Shown here: positions 40,727 to 50,725 of the stretch, one piece after another
How positions within the stretch are numbered: position 1 is the first letter of the stretch
How the letters are laid out: each line of letters starts with the position of its first letter
Origin: Acidobacteriaceae bacterium
Lineage (GTDB): Bacteria > Acidobacteriota > Terriglobia > Bryobacterales > Bryobacteraceae
Assembly (NCBI GenBank): GCA_020247055.1
Contig: JADCJL010000015.1
Coordinates: 1 to 60,679, forward strand
Reading direction: 5' to 3'
Length of the DNA: 60,679 nucleotides
Made by a program: the position numbers and the translations under genes
Notes under the pieces: model-generated
The model's database searches: none
What the model saw: the letters and a program-made list of their open reading frames with translations, nothing else
Told to the model about the DNA's origin: nothing

Positions 40727-43207
40727 GTTGAACCGGAACGTCCGGCCATCGTTCAGCGTATTCGTGATGAACCCAAACTCGGGCGCGCCCAGAATGCTGC
40801 CGGGCTCCGCAAACTGCGGCGTATTGAGCAGATTGATCGACTCGGCCCGCACGAGCAGTTTCATCTCGCGGGGCAGCTGCCAGCTCTTGGCCAGGGCCGC
40901 GTTCACGTTGCGAATCGCCCCTTTGCGGAACACGTTGGCCCCCAGGTTGCCCGTCTCGGCGCCCGCGTCGATGTAGCGGAAGGCGCTCCGTGGCAGGCGC
41001 GCCACCGACGTATCCGGGTTGCCGTAGCTGCGCCCCAGAATCGCGGGGTCGAGCAGGTTGGGGCGGTCCCCGCCGTTGCCGTCGACGTTGCCGAAGCCCG
41101 GTCCGTCGAGGGTGGTCAGGTTGAACGGCGTCCCCTGCTTGAGCAGCGCCACGGTGCTGAGGCTCCAGCCCTTGGGCAGGTCGTAGCTCACCCGGGCCAG
41201 GAAGGCGTGGGGCTGGTCGAACTGGCTGCGGCCTTTGCGGTCGCTGTGCGTTTCGTACTCGCTCTGGCTGCGCGACAGGCGCGAGTCGGCGTCGTAAGCC
41301 GTGTTGGTGTAGTCGGCGCCGAGGTCGAGCGCCTTGCTGAACCAGTAAGCGGCATCGATGGTGAATCGCTTGACGCGCGGGGCGACCACGGTGAGCCGCC
41401 CGGCGTCGAAGTAGCCGCGCGAACCGTTCAGCACCAGGCGGACATCGGCCAGCTCGGCAATCGGGCGCCGTTCGTTGATCGTCGCCGTCGTGAGCGGAAT
41501 GCCGGGCGTGGGGTGGGCGCGGTTGGTGTACCACATGATCGGCAGCTTATGCGCGCGGCTGCCAGCGTAGCCGGCCTGCACCCGCCATCCCGCGCCGAGC
41601 GCCCGCTCCCAACTGAAGTTGTACTGGTAGTGGTAAGGCGTCGCCAGCTCGCGGTCGATCAGATACAGATTGCCTTTGGGCGCAACGCCACTGCCGGCCA
41701 GCGGATTGAGCAGACTGGGAGCCAGGATCACCAGCTTGACGCTCAGGGGCGGGGAAAAGCGAATCTGCGAGTAGGAGACGGGCAGAATCTCGCCGAAGTG
41801 CACCCCGGCGGCCCCGCGCAGCACGCCGGCGCCTTTCGGCAGCCGCCAGGCAAAGCCCGCGCGTGGTGCCACGTTGTTCCAGTCCGCGTCGTAGGGAATT
41901 TCGTTGCGCCGGTTCACCTCCGTGGGCCGGCCCACCATCTCCCAGCGCAAACCCAACTGGAGCGTGAGATTGGTGTTTACCTTCCAGGAGTCCTGCGCGT
42001 ACAGCACGCCCAGCGTCTGCCGGAACCCGCGGTGGATATCGCCCACCGCTACCAGGTACTGCGACGGCGTGCCGAGCCGCATGTTCTCAATCCCCGTCCG
42101 GCCGAAGTCGTTCGAGAAGGATAGGTAGCCGCGGTGCGAGTCCGTCTCCTGGCCGTTGAACTGCCGGCGCGTAAGCCCGCCGCCGACGTTGATCGTGTGC
42201 CGCCCGAAGGTCGCGGCGTATTGCGCCTCCTGCCGGTAGGTATTCTGCGCCCGGTCGATCGGGATGGCGCCGAGCGGCCCCAGCGTGGTCAGCCCGGCCG
42301 TCGAGATCATCGGGCCCACGGCGTTCGGCTCCGGTACGAGCAGCGAGCCGATGCGGTCGAAGCTCGAGGTCACGAGCAGCTTGCCGCCGCGATTCCAGGT
42401 GAGGCGGGCGCGGTGGGAGCGCGTGGTCGTATCCGGGTTCTGGCCGGCGATCAACTGAAAGGCGTCGACGGTCTGGCTCGTGTACTGGTAGTGGGCGAAG
42501 AGCCGATCTTTCGCCGTCAGGTCCTGTTCGAGGCGGATGGCGCCGTCGTTGCTGTCGATGCGCTGCGGGGCGTTGGTGTTCAACTGGCGGGTGCCATTGG
42601 CGCGGTTCGGCAGCTCCGGGCCGAAGGCGTCGAGGTAGCGCTGCACCAGCGCCCGCACGGCCGGGTCCGTCGCCAGCGCGGTGCGCTCGTCGGCGTAGGG
42701 CACCAGCACGTTGCCGTTCACCTGCCCGCGCAGCTTCTCCTGCGAGCCCTGCAGCGAAACGAACCCACCGCGCCAGAGGCTGCCGCCGGTCTGGAAACCG
42801 TAGCGGTTCTCCCGCGCCGGCTTCACATCGCCCACCTGGAAAAAGGCGCGCGCCGAAAAGACGCTGTTCTGGTGGTTGGCAAAGAGGTTGCCGTGCCAGC
42901 CGGCCCGGCGCTGCGCCGCCAGCGCAATCGGCCCCGGGGCCGGGGTACCGAACTCGGCGCCGAAGTAGCCGCGATCGGCCCGGAACTCCTCGACGAGCGT
43001 CGCTGTCGCCCCCAGCCGGACGTTCAGCTCTTTCAGAGCGTTGTTATCCACCAGGTTGAACTGGATGTTCTCATTGCGGCGGCTTTCGCCTTTGGCCGCG
43101 TCCTCTTTACCGAGCAGATTGAGTTCGACGCGCTTCTGCGCATCGCCGGCCTCGGGCTTCTGCGCCCAAAGAGCGCCAGGGAGAAAAAGCAAAAAAAGGT
43201 ATCTCAA
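40709..43207 (-). CDS. TonB-dependent-receptor-like outer-membrane barrel with reduced plug
   Basis: An 832-residue outer-membrane protein with signal peptide (MRYLFLLFLPGALWAQ) and a long barrel of alternating aromatic strands, including SFDRIGSLLVPEP, QDSWKVNTNLTLQLGLRWEM and a final FRFNLGLQW. The C-terminal strands resemble Oar-like receptors (KSWQLPREMKLLVRAESINLLN, then FAEPGSILGAPEFG). It lacks the N-terminal carboxypeptidase-regulatory domain, and the plug appears shortened (NENIQFNLVDNNALKELNVR, then ATLVEEFRADRGYFGAEFG). The start is a TTG overlapping the regulator's stop as TTGA, so it is translationally coupled to the kinase/regulator pair upstream. Confidence 0.75.
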   Translation of the reverse strand: MRYLFLLFLPGALWAQKPEAGDAQKRVELNLLGKEDAAKGESRRNENIQFNLVDNNALKELNVRLGATATLVEEFRADRGYFGAEFGTPAPGPIALAAQRRAGWHGNLFANHQNSVFSARAFFQVGDVKPARENRYGFQTGGSLWRGGFVSLQGSQEKLRGQVNGNVLVPYADERTALATDPAVRALVQRYLDAFGPELPNRANGTRQLNTNAPQRIDSNDGAIRLEQDLTAKDRLFAHYQYTSQTVDAFQLIAGQNPDTTTRSHRARLTWNRGGKLLVTSSFDRIGSLLVPEPNAVGPMISTAGLTTLGPLGAIPIDRAQNTYRQEAQYAATFGRHTINVGGGLTRRQFNGQETDSHRGYLSFSNDFGRTGIENMRLGTPSQYLVAVGDIHRGFRQTLGVLYAQDSWKVNTNLTLQLGLRWEMVGRPTEVNRRNEIPYDADWNNVAPRAGFAWRLPKGAGVLRGAAGVHFGEILPVSYSQIRFSPPLSVKLVILAPSLLNPLAGSGVAPKGNLYLIDRELATPYHYQYNFSWERALGAGWRVQAGYAGSRAHKLPIMWYTNRAHPTPGIPLTTATINERRPIAELADVRLVLNGSRGYFDAGRLTVVAPRVKRFTIDAAYWFSKALDLGADYTNTAYDADSRLSRSQSEYETHSDRKGRSQFDQPHAFLARVSYDLPKGWSLSTVALLKQGTPFNLTTLDGPGFGNVDGNGGDRPNLLDPAILGRSYGNPDTSVARLPRSAFRYIDAGAETGNLGANVFRKGAIRNVNAALAKSWQLPREMKLLVRAESINLLNTPQFAEPGSILGAPEFGFITNTLNDGRTFRFNLGLQW

Positions 43208-43833
43208 AAGTCGATCGCTTCCAAAATTTCGGAGGGTTTCTTCTCAAAGGCCCGGGAGATGGCCAGCAGGCTCTCCATGCTCGGCAGATGCGTGCCGCGC
43301 TCAATGGCGCTGATCTGCGACACGCTCAGCTTGGTGGAGGCGGCCAGGTCTTTGAGGGACCAGTCGCGCTCGACCCGGAGGACTTTGATGCGGTGCCCGA
43401 GCCGCTCGCGCAGGCGGTCCTGCGGCGTCTTGCCGAGGCCGAAGGTTTCAATCGCGTTCCTGAGCGTCTGCCGCAGCTGCGCCAGCGAGAACGGTTTCGA
43501 CAGGTAGTCGAACACGTTCATCTTGAAGGTCAGCCGCATGTCTTCGAGCGAAGGGTAGCCGGTCACCACGATCACGCAGAGCCCGGGCCAGCGCGTATGC
43601 AGGTGTTCAAGCACCTGGTCACCCTGAAAGTCGCCCATCTTCATGTCGAGCAGGACGATGTCGGCCAGTTGCTGCTCGTTCGCGGCGTACAGCTCCTCCG
43701 GATGGGAGAACAGGCGGACGTTGTAGATCCCCTCGTCGGCCAGGAAATCCTCCATGTAATTGCGAAAGTCGAGATCGTCGTCCAGGATGGCGATCTCAAT
43801 CTTGAGGTCGGGGCCCGGAGCCTCAACGGGCAT
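43204..43833 (-). CDS. Response regulator with XRE-type (HTH_3) output domain
   Basis: A 209-residue two-component regulator. The REC domain (about 12-130) has Asp18-Asp20, phospho-acceptor Asp63 (VLLDMKMGD), Thr91 and Lys113 (YLSKPF). The output is a Cro/C1-type helix-turn-helix (about 148-205: LRVERDWSLKDLAAS, TKLSVSQISAIERG, THLPSMESLLAIS), much less common than NarL or OmpR outputs. AGGAGG lies 9 nt before the ATG at 43833. It starts 11 nt inside the kinase gene and ends inside the barrel gene start. This order supports a dedicated kinase-regulator-receptor operon. Confidence 0.92.
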   Translation of the reverse strand: MPVEAPGPDLKIEIAILDDDLDFRNYMEDFLADEGIYNVRLFSHPEELYAANEQQLADIVLLDMKMGDFQGDQVLEHLHTRWPGLCVIVVTGYPSLEDMRLTFKMNVFDYLSKPFSLAQLRQTLRNAIETFGLGKTPQDRLRERLGHRIKVLRVERDWSLKDLAASTKLSVSQISAIERGTHLPSMESLLAISRAFEKKPSEILEAIDF

Positions 43834-45325
43834 AGACGCTGCCTCCTTCCATGGTTTCGGCCGGCACGGTAACAGGCGCCTCCGGCAGGCGCATCTCAAG
43901 GCGGGCACCCCCGCCCGGCCGGTTGGCAGCGCTGATGCTGCCGCCATGCTGCTGGATAATGCCCTCCGAGACGGTCAGGCCCAGGCCCGTTCCCTTGGAA
44001 TCGAGCTTGGTGGAGATGAACGCCTCGAAGATATCCGGCAGCACATCGGGCGGAATTCCCGGGCCGTTATCCTCCACCGCGATCCGCCACCACCGTTCCG
44101 CGTTGTCGATCTCCAGTGCGGTGTGCACCGCAATCCGGCCCGTACCCGCGGGTACCGCCTGCAAGGCGTTGCGCAGGAGATTGACGAAGACCTGCATCAG
44201 CCGGTCGGCGTTGCCGTAGACGCGGCACTCGGGCGCCGTCCGGTTTTCAAACGCGGTCAGGGCGGCCTTCTCGTCGAGCGAGACCAACTCCCAGGCCTCC
44301 TCGACCAGTTCGTGCAGCGGGACAATCTGTTTCTGCGCGCGGCGGACGCGGGAGAAGTCGAGCAGCCCTTCGCTGATCGTCTTCAGCCGCGCGGCAACCC
44401 GCTGCATCCGGCCGAGGCGCTCCCGGGTGGGCGGGTCCGGCACCGTTTCGAGCAGCTTTTCAATGGAGCCCTGCAGCACGGCGAGCGGAGTATTCAGTTC
44501 GTGGGCCACACCCGCGCTGAGCATGCCAAGGCTCACCAGACGGTCCTGGTCGGCCATCTTCCGTTTGGCGCTTTCGAGGCGGTCGAGCGCATGCTCCAAC
44601 TCATCCTCCTGCCGCCGCAGTTCGGCCACGGTGCGGTTCCGGGAGCGCATGATCTGCCCGATCTCATCACCCGGAATATAGTCGGCAGGGATGATCTCGT
44701 TGGCCCGGTCGCCGGTCTGCGACGCCAGGTCTGCGTTCAGCATGGCGTGCAGCGGGCGGTAGACGTAGAGGGGCATGATCACCGACTCGAGCAGGACAAT
44801 GGCGAGGATGTAAATGATTCCAAGAACCGAGAACAAGGCGAGGCGGACCCGGTCGAGCGAACGTTCGTAGTAGGCATACGGCATCCGAATTTTCCGGTAT
44901 ATCTCTCGAGAGGGGGATCGCCGATAAACCATTGTGCCGTCGGGAGCGCCCGGTTCGGCCGAGCCGGTGATGCTGACTCCCGGTTGCCGGTCCAGCCGCC
45001 GGCGCAATTCGGAGGAGATTTCCAGTTCCTGCGCGCTGCCCTCCCGGAAGGCGTAGCGTGGCAGGAGGGCAATCGCCGTCGGCCCCGTCCACGGGGTCTC
45101 GGCCTCAAACAACACCATGCAAAGGGCGACCTCGCGGGCCAGATCGTCCTGCACCCGTTGCTCCAGTAAGGGGAAGACGGTAAAATAGACTGCGCCCGAA
45201 AGTACCAGAAAAAAGAGATTGTGCAGGAGAATGAGCTTCAGGCGCAGTTGCAGATTGCCGAACCGCCGCCCCAGATAGCCGGGGGAGCGAACCTCGGGAA
45301 AACGAATTTTCCAGCCCGAACTCAT
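43823..45325 (-). CDS. Membrane sensor histidine kinase
   Basis: A 500-residue kinase with two membrane segments (about 28-50 and 162-188) enclosing a periplasmic sensor of about 110 residues. A HAMP-like region (PLYVYRPLHAMLNADL, then IPGDEIGQIMRSRNRTVAEL) and coiled coil follow, then HisKA with AGVAHELNTPLAVLQGSIE and HATPase_c (NLLRNALQAV, EDNGPGIPPDV, GTGLGLTVSEGII). It is a complete NtrB-like, single-kinase layout without receiver. The ATG at 45325 has TTGAGG upstream. A TTG two codons earlier is less likely. It is the first gene of the operon and an inverted repeat lies upstream of it. Confidence 0.92.
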   Translation of the reverse strand: MSSGWKIRFPEVRSPGYLGRRFGNLQLRLKLILLHNLFFLVLSGAVYFTVFPLLEQRVQDDLAREVALCMVLFEAETPWTGPTAIALLPRYAFREGSAQELEISSELRRRLDRQPGVSITGSAEPGAPDGTMVYRRSPSREIYRKIRMPYAYYERSLDRVRLALFSVLGIIYILAIVLLESVIMPLYVYRPLHAMLNADLASQTGDRANEIIPADYIPGDEIGQIMRSRNRTVAELRRQEDELEHALDRLESAKRKMADQDRLVSLGMLSAGVAHELNTPLAVLQGSIEKLLETVPDPPTRERLGRMQRVAARLKTISEGLLDFSRVRRAQKQIVPLHELVEEAWELVSLDEKAALTAFENRTAPECRVYGNADRLMQVFVNLLRNALQAVPAGTGRIAVHTALEIDNAERWWRIAVEDNGPGIPPDVLPDIFEAFISTKLDSKGTGLGLTVSEGIIQQHGGSISAANRPGGGARLEMRLPEAPVTVPAETMEGGSVYAR

Positions 45326-45568
45326 CCTCAAACAAGTTTATGCGTTTTTCCAGTCTAGGGCGTCGTCGAGCGCGTTCGGAGGAAAAAATTCCTGTCAAAC
45401 TGGAATTTTTGCCGATATTGCAGAATAGGTGGCGCTATGGTAGACGTAGAGAGGGAGAGTTGTGACGCGTTTAAACCCCTTCCGCAATCCCGGCTGCGAC
45501 ACGTCCAGGAATTTGCCTCCGGTCGGTCGTAAAGACTACCCGGCCTTTCAGGAGTTGCTATAACGACC
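45326..45568. promoter_or_regulatory. Divergent control region of the kinase and respiratory operons, with inverted repeat
   Basis: No gene. AAAAATTCC (45384-45392) and GGAATTTTT (45402-45410) are perfect 9-bp arms with a 9-nt spacer, about 60-85 nt upstream of the kinase start. Because genes on both sides point away, an operator is more likely than a terminator. A weak SD (CAGGAG) for the first respiratory gene lies 14 nt before its ATG. No clear sigma-70 hexamers were identified. Confidence 0.4.
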
Positions 45569-46216
45569 ATGGGACTCAAGTTTTCCAAACAATCAGATCG
45601 CATTCTGCGAACTGTTCTGGTGGTAGCTGGTCTCGGGGTGATTGGAGGCGCCAGTACTCTGTACTATGCGACGCTGCCGACTACTCTCGAGCCCGGGTAC
45701 CAGCCGCAACAGCCCGTTCCCTACAGCCATAAGCTGCATGCCGGCAACATGGGTATGGATTGTACCTACTGCCACACCTCGGTCTTGAAGGCCGCCTATG
45801 CGTCGATTCCTCCCACGCAGACCTGTATGAATTGCCATTCGAAGGTCAAGGAGAAGAGCCTGGTGCTCGAACCGGTACGGGCGAGTTGGGCGAGCGGCGA
45901 ATCGGTGCCCTGGGTTAAGGTGCATCGGCTGCCGGATTACGTTTACTTCAATCATAGTGCGCACACGAACGCCGGGGTAAGCTGCGTGAGCTGTCATGGC
46001 CGCATCGACCAGATGGTCGAGGTAAAGCAGGTGCAGACGCTGGCCATGAGCTGGTGTTTGGAATGCCACCGCAACCCCGCGCCGAATCTACGGCCGACGC
46101 AATTCGTTACCAAACTCGATTGGAAAGCTGAGGGTGACCCCGTCGCCCTCGGGCGCGAAATCATAGCGAAAAAGGGCATTAATCCGCCCGTCAACTGCTC
46201 AGGGTGTCATCGATGA
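45569..46216 (+). CDS. actA: Alternative complex III subunit ActA, pentahaem cytochrome c
   Basis: A 215-residue membrane-anchored cytochrome (one N-terminal helix at about 12-33) with five CxxCH motifs at Cys65, Cys86, Cys139, Cys163 and Cys210 (CTYCH, CMNCH, CVSCH, CLECH, CSGCH). ActA carries electrons through ACIII, a quinol:cytochrome c oxidoreductase that replaces the bc1 complex. The pentahaem count matches that of the Rhodothermus enzyme. The SD is distant (CAGGAG at 14 nt). The stop overlaps the actB start as ATGA. It opens the respiratory operon 45569-58024. Confidence 0.95.
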   Translation: MGLKFSKQSDRILRTVLVVAGLGVIGGASTLYYATLPTTLEPGYQPQQPVPYSHKLHAGNMGMDCTYCHTSVLKAAYASIPPTQTCMNCHSKVKEKSLVLEPVRASWASGESVPWVKVHRLPDYVYFNHSAHTNAGVSCVSCHGRIDQMVEVKQVQTLAMSWCLECHRNPAPNLRPTQFVTKLDWKAEGDPVALGREIIAKKGINPPVNCSGCHR

Positions 46217-49200
46217 TTCAAATCGAAGGGATTGGAAATCAGACCGGAAAGAAGTTCTGGCGCAGTTTGAACGAACTCGCGGCGACGCCGAAGTTCAAAG
46301 AGTGGCTGGTTCAGGAGTTCCCCGAGGGAGCTACCGACCTGCTCGATTCCCGGTCGCGGCGCCGCTTTATGCAGCTCATGGCGGCGTCGATGGGTCTCGC
46401 TGGGTTGACGGCCTGTCGGCGGCCTGTTGAAAAGATTCTGCCCTACGCCAAAGGCGTTGAGGGTTTGGTGCACGGCGCGCCGCAGCATTACGCCACGGTA
46501 ATGAACGTGGCCGGACAGGCGCAGGCGCTGGTCGTCGAAGCCATCGATGGCCGCCCGGTGAAGATTGAGGGAAACCGGAAGCACCCACTCTCGAACGGTG
46601 CCGCCAATGCGTGGGCTCAGGCCTCCATACTAAGCCTTTATGACCCGGATCGGTCCCAACAGGTTCTCGAAAAGGGCAAGGGTAGTAACTGGGAATCGTT
46701 CGCGGCCGCCGTCAAAGCCACTTTTGTTGGTGACGGTGAGGGCGTTCGGGTACTCTCGGGTGCGGTGTTGTCGCCGACATTGGGCGCGCTGCGCACGGCC
46801 CTGCTGGCCAAACATCCTAAAGCGAAGTGGTTTGAGTTTGAAGCAGTAAATGAAGACGCCGTTTTGGCCGGCTCCGAGGTCGCCTTTGGCGACCGGTTGC
46901 GTCCACAGTACAACCTGTTGAAGGCCGATGTCGTCTTGTCGCTTGACTGCGATTTCCTGCAACTGGACAATCCCGGTCTTCACGTCATTCGAGACTTTGC
47001 TAAGCGCCGGAAGGCCGTCGATGTCGGTGTATCGGCCGGTCACGGCGCCGGACACGCCGCCTCCGGCCATAAGGCCGACGAGCATAAGGCCGCCGAGCAC
47101 AAAACCGAAGAGCACAAAACCGAAGAGCACAAAGTCTCGGCCCCGGAGACCTCTGCGGCAGCTCATACCCCGGCTGCACCAGCCGCCCCTACCGAAGCCG
47201 CAACCGTCAACCGCCTTTACGTCATTGAAAACAACTTCACTCTCACCGGCGCGCAGGCCGACCATCGCTTGCGTCTTCGCGCTGCCGATGTGCAGGCGTT
47301 TGCGGCCGACCTTGCTCGCGAAGTCGGTGCGCTGCCCCAGGGTCTCAAGATTCTGGGCCAGTCCGACAAGCTGATCGCCGCGTTAGCGAAGGACTTACTG
47401 GCGCACAAAGGCCGATCGGTCGTCTTGGCCGGTCCCCGGCAACCGGCCGTGGTTCATGCCCTGGCGGCTGCCCTCAACCAAGTGCTGGGCAATATCGGCG
47501 AGACGGTCTCCTATACCCGCGCGGGACGCGATTCCTCCGCGGTCGCCATCACAGAACTGGCGAAAGAAATCGGTGCGGGCCAGGTGAAAACGCTGGTCGT
47601 ACTCGGCGGTAATCCGGTGTACAACGCCCCGGCCGATCTGGACTTCGCCGCCAAATACAAGACGGTATCGACTACCATCCACCTCGGCAGTGAAGTCGAC
47701 GAGACGGCGGTAGCTTCTACCTGGCATCTCCCTGAATCCCATGCCCTTGAAAGCTGGGGCGATGCCGGATCCTCCGATGGCACCGTATCGCTGCAGCAGC
47801 CGCTGATCGAACCGATCTTTAAGACCAAGTCGGCCATCGAGGTACTCTCGCTAGCGCTTGGGATGACCGCGAGCGCCTACGAACAGGTTAAGGCCCAGTC
47901 CAAACTGGCGGACGCGGCTTGGCGCCAGGCCTTGCACGATGGTCTGATTGCGGGTTCGCAGGCGGCGGCGGTCAAGCCGGCCCTCAATGCAAAAGCGGTT
48001 GAGGCGGCCTTGGCCGCTGCTCCGAAGCCGGCAGCAGGGATTGAGGTGGTCTTCGCTCCCTCGGCCAGCACCTTTGATGGCCGTTACGCCAACAACGCCT
48101 GGCTTCAGGAAGCACCCGAGCCGATGACCAAGATCGTCTGGGACAACCCGGCTCTGGTGAGTCCCAAGACGGCCAAGGAACTGAAGCTCGAAGAGGGCTC
48201 GGTGATCGTGGTCGAACGCGGCGGTCGGAAGGTTGAGGCTCCTGTTCTGGTTCAGCCTGGCCACGCCGACAACTCCGTTACTCTGACCCTCGGCTACGGC
48301 CGCACGGCGGTCGGGCGCGTCGGCACCGGAGTCGGCTACAACGCTTACCTGCTCCGCACCGCGGATGCGATGGGCTTCGGCACGGGGGTGAACATCACCA
48401 AGTCTCCCCGTACTTACTCCCTGGTGACCACGCAGGAGCATCACGACCAGGCCGGACGCCCGGTCGTACGTGAGGCGACCCTAGCCAAGTATAAAGAGGA
48501 AGCGCAATTTGCGTCGCACGAGGACGCCCACATCGAACTGTTCCAACTGTTTGACTCCTACGACTACTCGAAGGGGAACCAGTGGGGCATGGTGGTCGAT
48601 CTGCAGTCGTGCATCGGCTGCAATGCCTGCCTGGTGGCCTGCCAGTCGGAAAACAACATTCCGGTCGTGGGTCGCGATCAAGTGTCTAAAGGCCGCGAAA
48701 TGCACTGGATTCGCCTCGACCGGTACTTTACCGGAACCGAGGAAGATCCGGAGGTTGTGCACCAGCCGATGGCCTGCCAGCAATGTGAGAACGCACCGTG
48801 CGAATCGGTCTGCCCGGTAGCGGCGACGGTTCACAGTCCCGAAGGTCTCAATGACATGGCCTATAACCGTTGCGTCGGCACCCGGTATTGCGCCAACAAC
48901 TGTCCGTACAAGGTTCGCCGCTTCAATTACTTCAACTGGCACAAAGACCTCGAAGAGGTTGGCAAGATGGTCTTCAACCCCGACGTTACCGTTCGCATGC
49001 GGGGTGTGATGGAGAAGTGCAATTACTGTGTCCAGCGAATTCAGGAAGTCAAGATCGCGCACAAAGTGAATGGTCGTAAGCCCATTCAGGATGGTGACGT
49101 TCTGACGGCGTGTCAGCAGACCTGTCCGGCCGAAGCGATCTCTTTCGGGAATCTCAACGACCCGGAAAGCGCCGTCTCCAAATTGAAGAAGAATAATCGG

Positions 49201-49287
49201 AACTACACCCTTCTTCATGAACTCAATGTCAAGCCGCGCACGACGTACCTGGCGAAGGTGCGCAATCCCAATCCGGAGCTTGCCTAA
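46213..49287 (+). CDS. actB: Alternative complex III subunit ActB, iron-sulfur protein
   Basis: A 1024-residue fused B1-B2 subunit. The N-terminus has a Tat signal with lipobox ([11 protein letters not shown]..., LTAC with Cys68). Residues about 70-740 are a molybdopterin-oxidoreductase-like domain without the cofactor-binding Cys cluster. Residues about 790-1000 are ferredoxin-like with four Cys clusters: [35 protein letters not shown], and CNYCVQ with CQQTC. These give three [4Fe-4S] and one [3Fe-4S] or similar centres. Residues about 276-330 form a His/Lys/Glu-rich insert from a 15-bp tandem repeat. It starts inside actA's stop (ATGA) and ends one base before actC (TAATG). Confidence 0.95.
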   Translation: MIQIEGIGNQTGKKFWRSLNELAATPKFKEWLVQEFPEGATDLLDSRSRRRFMQLMAASMGLAGLTACRRPVEKILPYAKGVEGLVHGAPQHYATVMNVAGQAQALVVEAIDGRPVKIEGNRKHPLSNGAANAWAQASILSLYDPDRSQQVLEKGKGSNWESFAAAVKATFVGDGEGVRVLSGAVLSPTLGALRTALLAKHPKAKWFEFEAVNEDAVLAGSEVAFGDRLRPQYNLLKADVVLSLDCDFLQLDNPGLHVIRDFAKRRKAVDVGVSAGHGAGHAASGHKADEHKAAEHKTEEHKTEEHKVSAPETSAAAHTPAAPAAPTEAATVNRLYVIENNFTLTGAQADHRLRLRAADVQAFAADLAREVGALPQGLKILGQSDKLIAALAKDLLAHKGRSVVLAGPRQPAVVHALAAALNQVLGNIGETVSYTRAGRDSSAVAITELAKEIGAGQVKTLVVLGGNPVYNAPADLDFAAKYKTVSTTIHLGSEVDETAVASTWHLPESHALESWGDAGSSDGTVSLQQPLIEPIFKTKSAIEVLSLALGMTASAYEQVKAQSKLADAAWRQALHDGLIAGSQAAAVKPALNAKAVEAALAAAPKPAAGIEVVFAPSASTFDGRYANNAWLQEAPEPMTKIVWDNPALVSPKTAKELKLEEGSVIVVERGGRKVEAPVLVQPGHADNSVTLTLGYGRTAVGRVGTGVGYNAYLLRTADAMGFGTGVNITKSPRTYSLVTTQEHHDQAGRPVVREATLAKYKEEAQFASHEDAHIELFQLFDSYDYSKGNQWGMVVDLQSCIGCNACLVACQSENNIPVVGRDQVSKGREMHWIRLDRYFTGTEEDPEVVHQPMACQQCENAPCESVCPVAATVHSPEGLNDMAYNRCVGTRYCANNCPYKVRRFNYFNWHKDLEEVGKMVFNPDVTVRMRGVMEKCNYCVQRIQEVKIAHKVNGRKPIQDGDVLTACQQTCPAEAISFGNLNDPESAVSKLKKNNRNYTLLHELNVKPRTTYLAKVRNPNPELA
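47065..47139 (+). repeat. 15-bp tandem repeat inside actB
   Basis: Five adjacent 15-bp units, the last ones nearly identical (GAGCACAAAACCGAA at 47095-47109 and 47110-47124, a diverged copy at 47125-47139, and earlier copies from 47065 and 47080). They encode repeats of the type HKxxE, giving a polar, His-rich loop in ActB. Confidence 0.85.
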
Positions 49288-50717
49288 TGGCTGATCTCGC
49301 ATTCGATCCCAAGGCTGTTGAACAGTTAAGTCCACCGCTCGTAACGGGCCAGCCCTCGTTGCATGAAGTCACCGAAGCGGTCAGTATTCACACGGAACTG
49401 GAAACGCACCGGAACTGGTACATCGCCCTCGCCATCAGCGGTAGCATAACCCTGTTGCTCGGTTCCATGTTGGCGTATCTCATCTCCACCGGTATCGGTG
49501 TTTGGGGGAACAATAACCCGGTCGGCTGGGGTTGGGATATTACCAACTTCGTGTTTTGGATCGGTATCGGCCACGCCGGTACGCTGATCTCGGCCATTCT
49601 GTTTCTGTTCCGGCAGAAGTGGCGCACCTCGATCAACCGCTTCGCCGAAGCGATGACGCTCTTCGCCGTAGCGTGTGCCGGCATCTATCCGCTCGTCCAC
49701 GTGGGACGTCCGTGGCGTGCCTACTGGCTGTTTCCAATCCCGAATGCTGATCTGGCGATGTGGCAGAACTTCCGCAGTCCTTTGCTCTGGGACGTGTTCG
49801 CAGTATCGACCTACGCCACGGTCTCCGCCCTATTCTGGTACGTGGGTCTGATCCCTGACCTCGCTATCATCCGCGATCGCGCCACGACCAAACTGCGCCA
49901 CACCATCTACGGAATCGCCTCTCTCGGCTGGCGGGGTTCTGCAACCCACTGGAAAAACTACGAGAAGGCCTACATGATTCTGGCCGGCCTCTCAACGCCC
50001 CTGGTGCTTTCCGTCCATACGATCGTTTCTTTCGACTTCGCGGTCTCGATCATCCCGGGATGGCACACCACGATCTTCCCGCCCTACTTCGTCGCCGGCG
50101 CGATCTTCTCCGGCTTTGCGATGGTGATCACGCTGATGGTCATTGCCCGCTGGGTGTTCAAGGTCGAGCACTTGGTCACGATGACACACCTCGAGAACAT
50201 GAACAAGGTCATCCTGGCTACCGGTACCATCGTCGGCTATGCCTATGCCACCGAGTTTTTCATCGCTTGGTATTCGGGCAACGAATATGAACGGTTTACC
50301 TTCATCAACCGCGCGATGGGTCCTTACGCATGGGCCTACTGGTCGATGGTCTCCTGTAACGTGATCTCGCCCCAGTTCTTCTGGTTCAAGAAGCTGAGGA
50401 CGAATATCCCATTCATGTTTGTCCTGTCGATCTTCGTAAACATTGGCATGTGGTTCGAGCGGTTCGTGATCATCGCGACGAGCCTGCACCGCGACTTCCT
50501 GCCCTCCTCCTGGGGCTACTTCCGCCCGACGATCGTCGATATCTTAACCTTTTTCGGCACCTTCGGCCTCTTCATCACGCTGTTTGTCTTCTTTACCCGG
50601 TTCCTGCCGATCATCGCTGTAAGCGAGGTAAAGGGCATGATGATTCAGACCGAACACGAAAAGCATTATCTACCCGCCACGACGGCCGGCTCCCCCGAGT
50701 CCGTCAAGGCCCACTGA
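49287..50717 (+). CDS. actC: Alternative complex III subunit ActC (NrfD-like membrane protein)
   Basis: A 476-residue NrfD/PsrC-family protein with about ten membrane helices, forming the quinol-binding site of ACIII. Typical features include [71 protein letters not shown] and [22 protein letters not shown]. ActC is paired with ActB and is thought to contribute to proton transfer. The start overlaps the end of actB by one base (TAATG). Confidence 0.95.
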   Translation: MADLAFDPKAVEQLSPPLVTGQPSLHEVTEAVSIHTELETHRNWYIALAISGSITLLLGSMLAYLISTGIGVWGNNNPVGWGWDITNFVFWIGIGHAGTLISAILFLFRQKWRTSINRFAEAMTLFAVACAGIYPLVHVGRPWRAYWLFPIPNADLAMWQNFRSPLLWDVFAVSTYATVSALFWYVGLIPDLAIIRDRATTKLRHTIYGIASLGWRGSATHWKNYEKAYMILAGLSTPLVLSVHTIVSFDFAVSIIPGWHTTIFPPYFVAGAIFSGFAMVITLMVIARWVFKVEHLVTMTHLENMNKVILATGTIVGYAYATEFFIAWYSGNEYERFTFINRAMGPYAWAYWSMVSCNVISPQFFWFKKLRTNIPFMFVLSIFVNIGMWFERFVIIATSLHRDFLPSSWGYFRPTIVDILTFFGTFGLFITLFVFFTRFLPIIAVSEVKGMMIQTEHEKHYLPATTAGSPESVKAH

Positions 50718-50725
50718 GGAACGCC

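Noticed and set aside
45384-45410. AAAAATTCC/GGAATTTTT repeat as an intrinsic terminator
   Set aside because: It has a T-run, but genes on both sides point outward, so no transcript ends there. It is kept as a possible operator.
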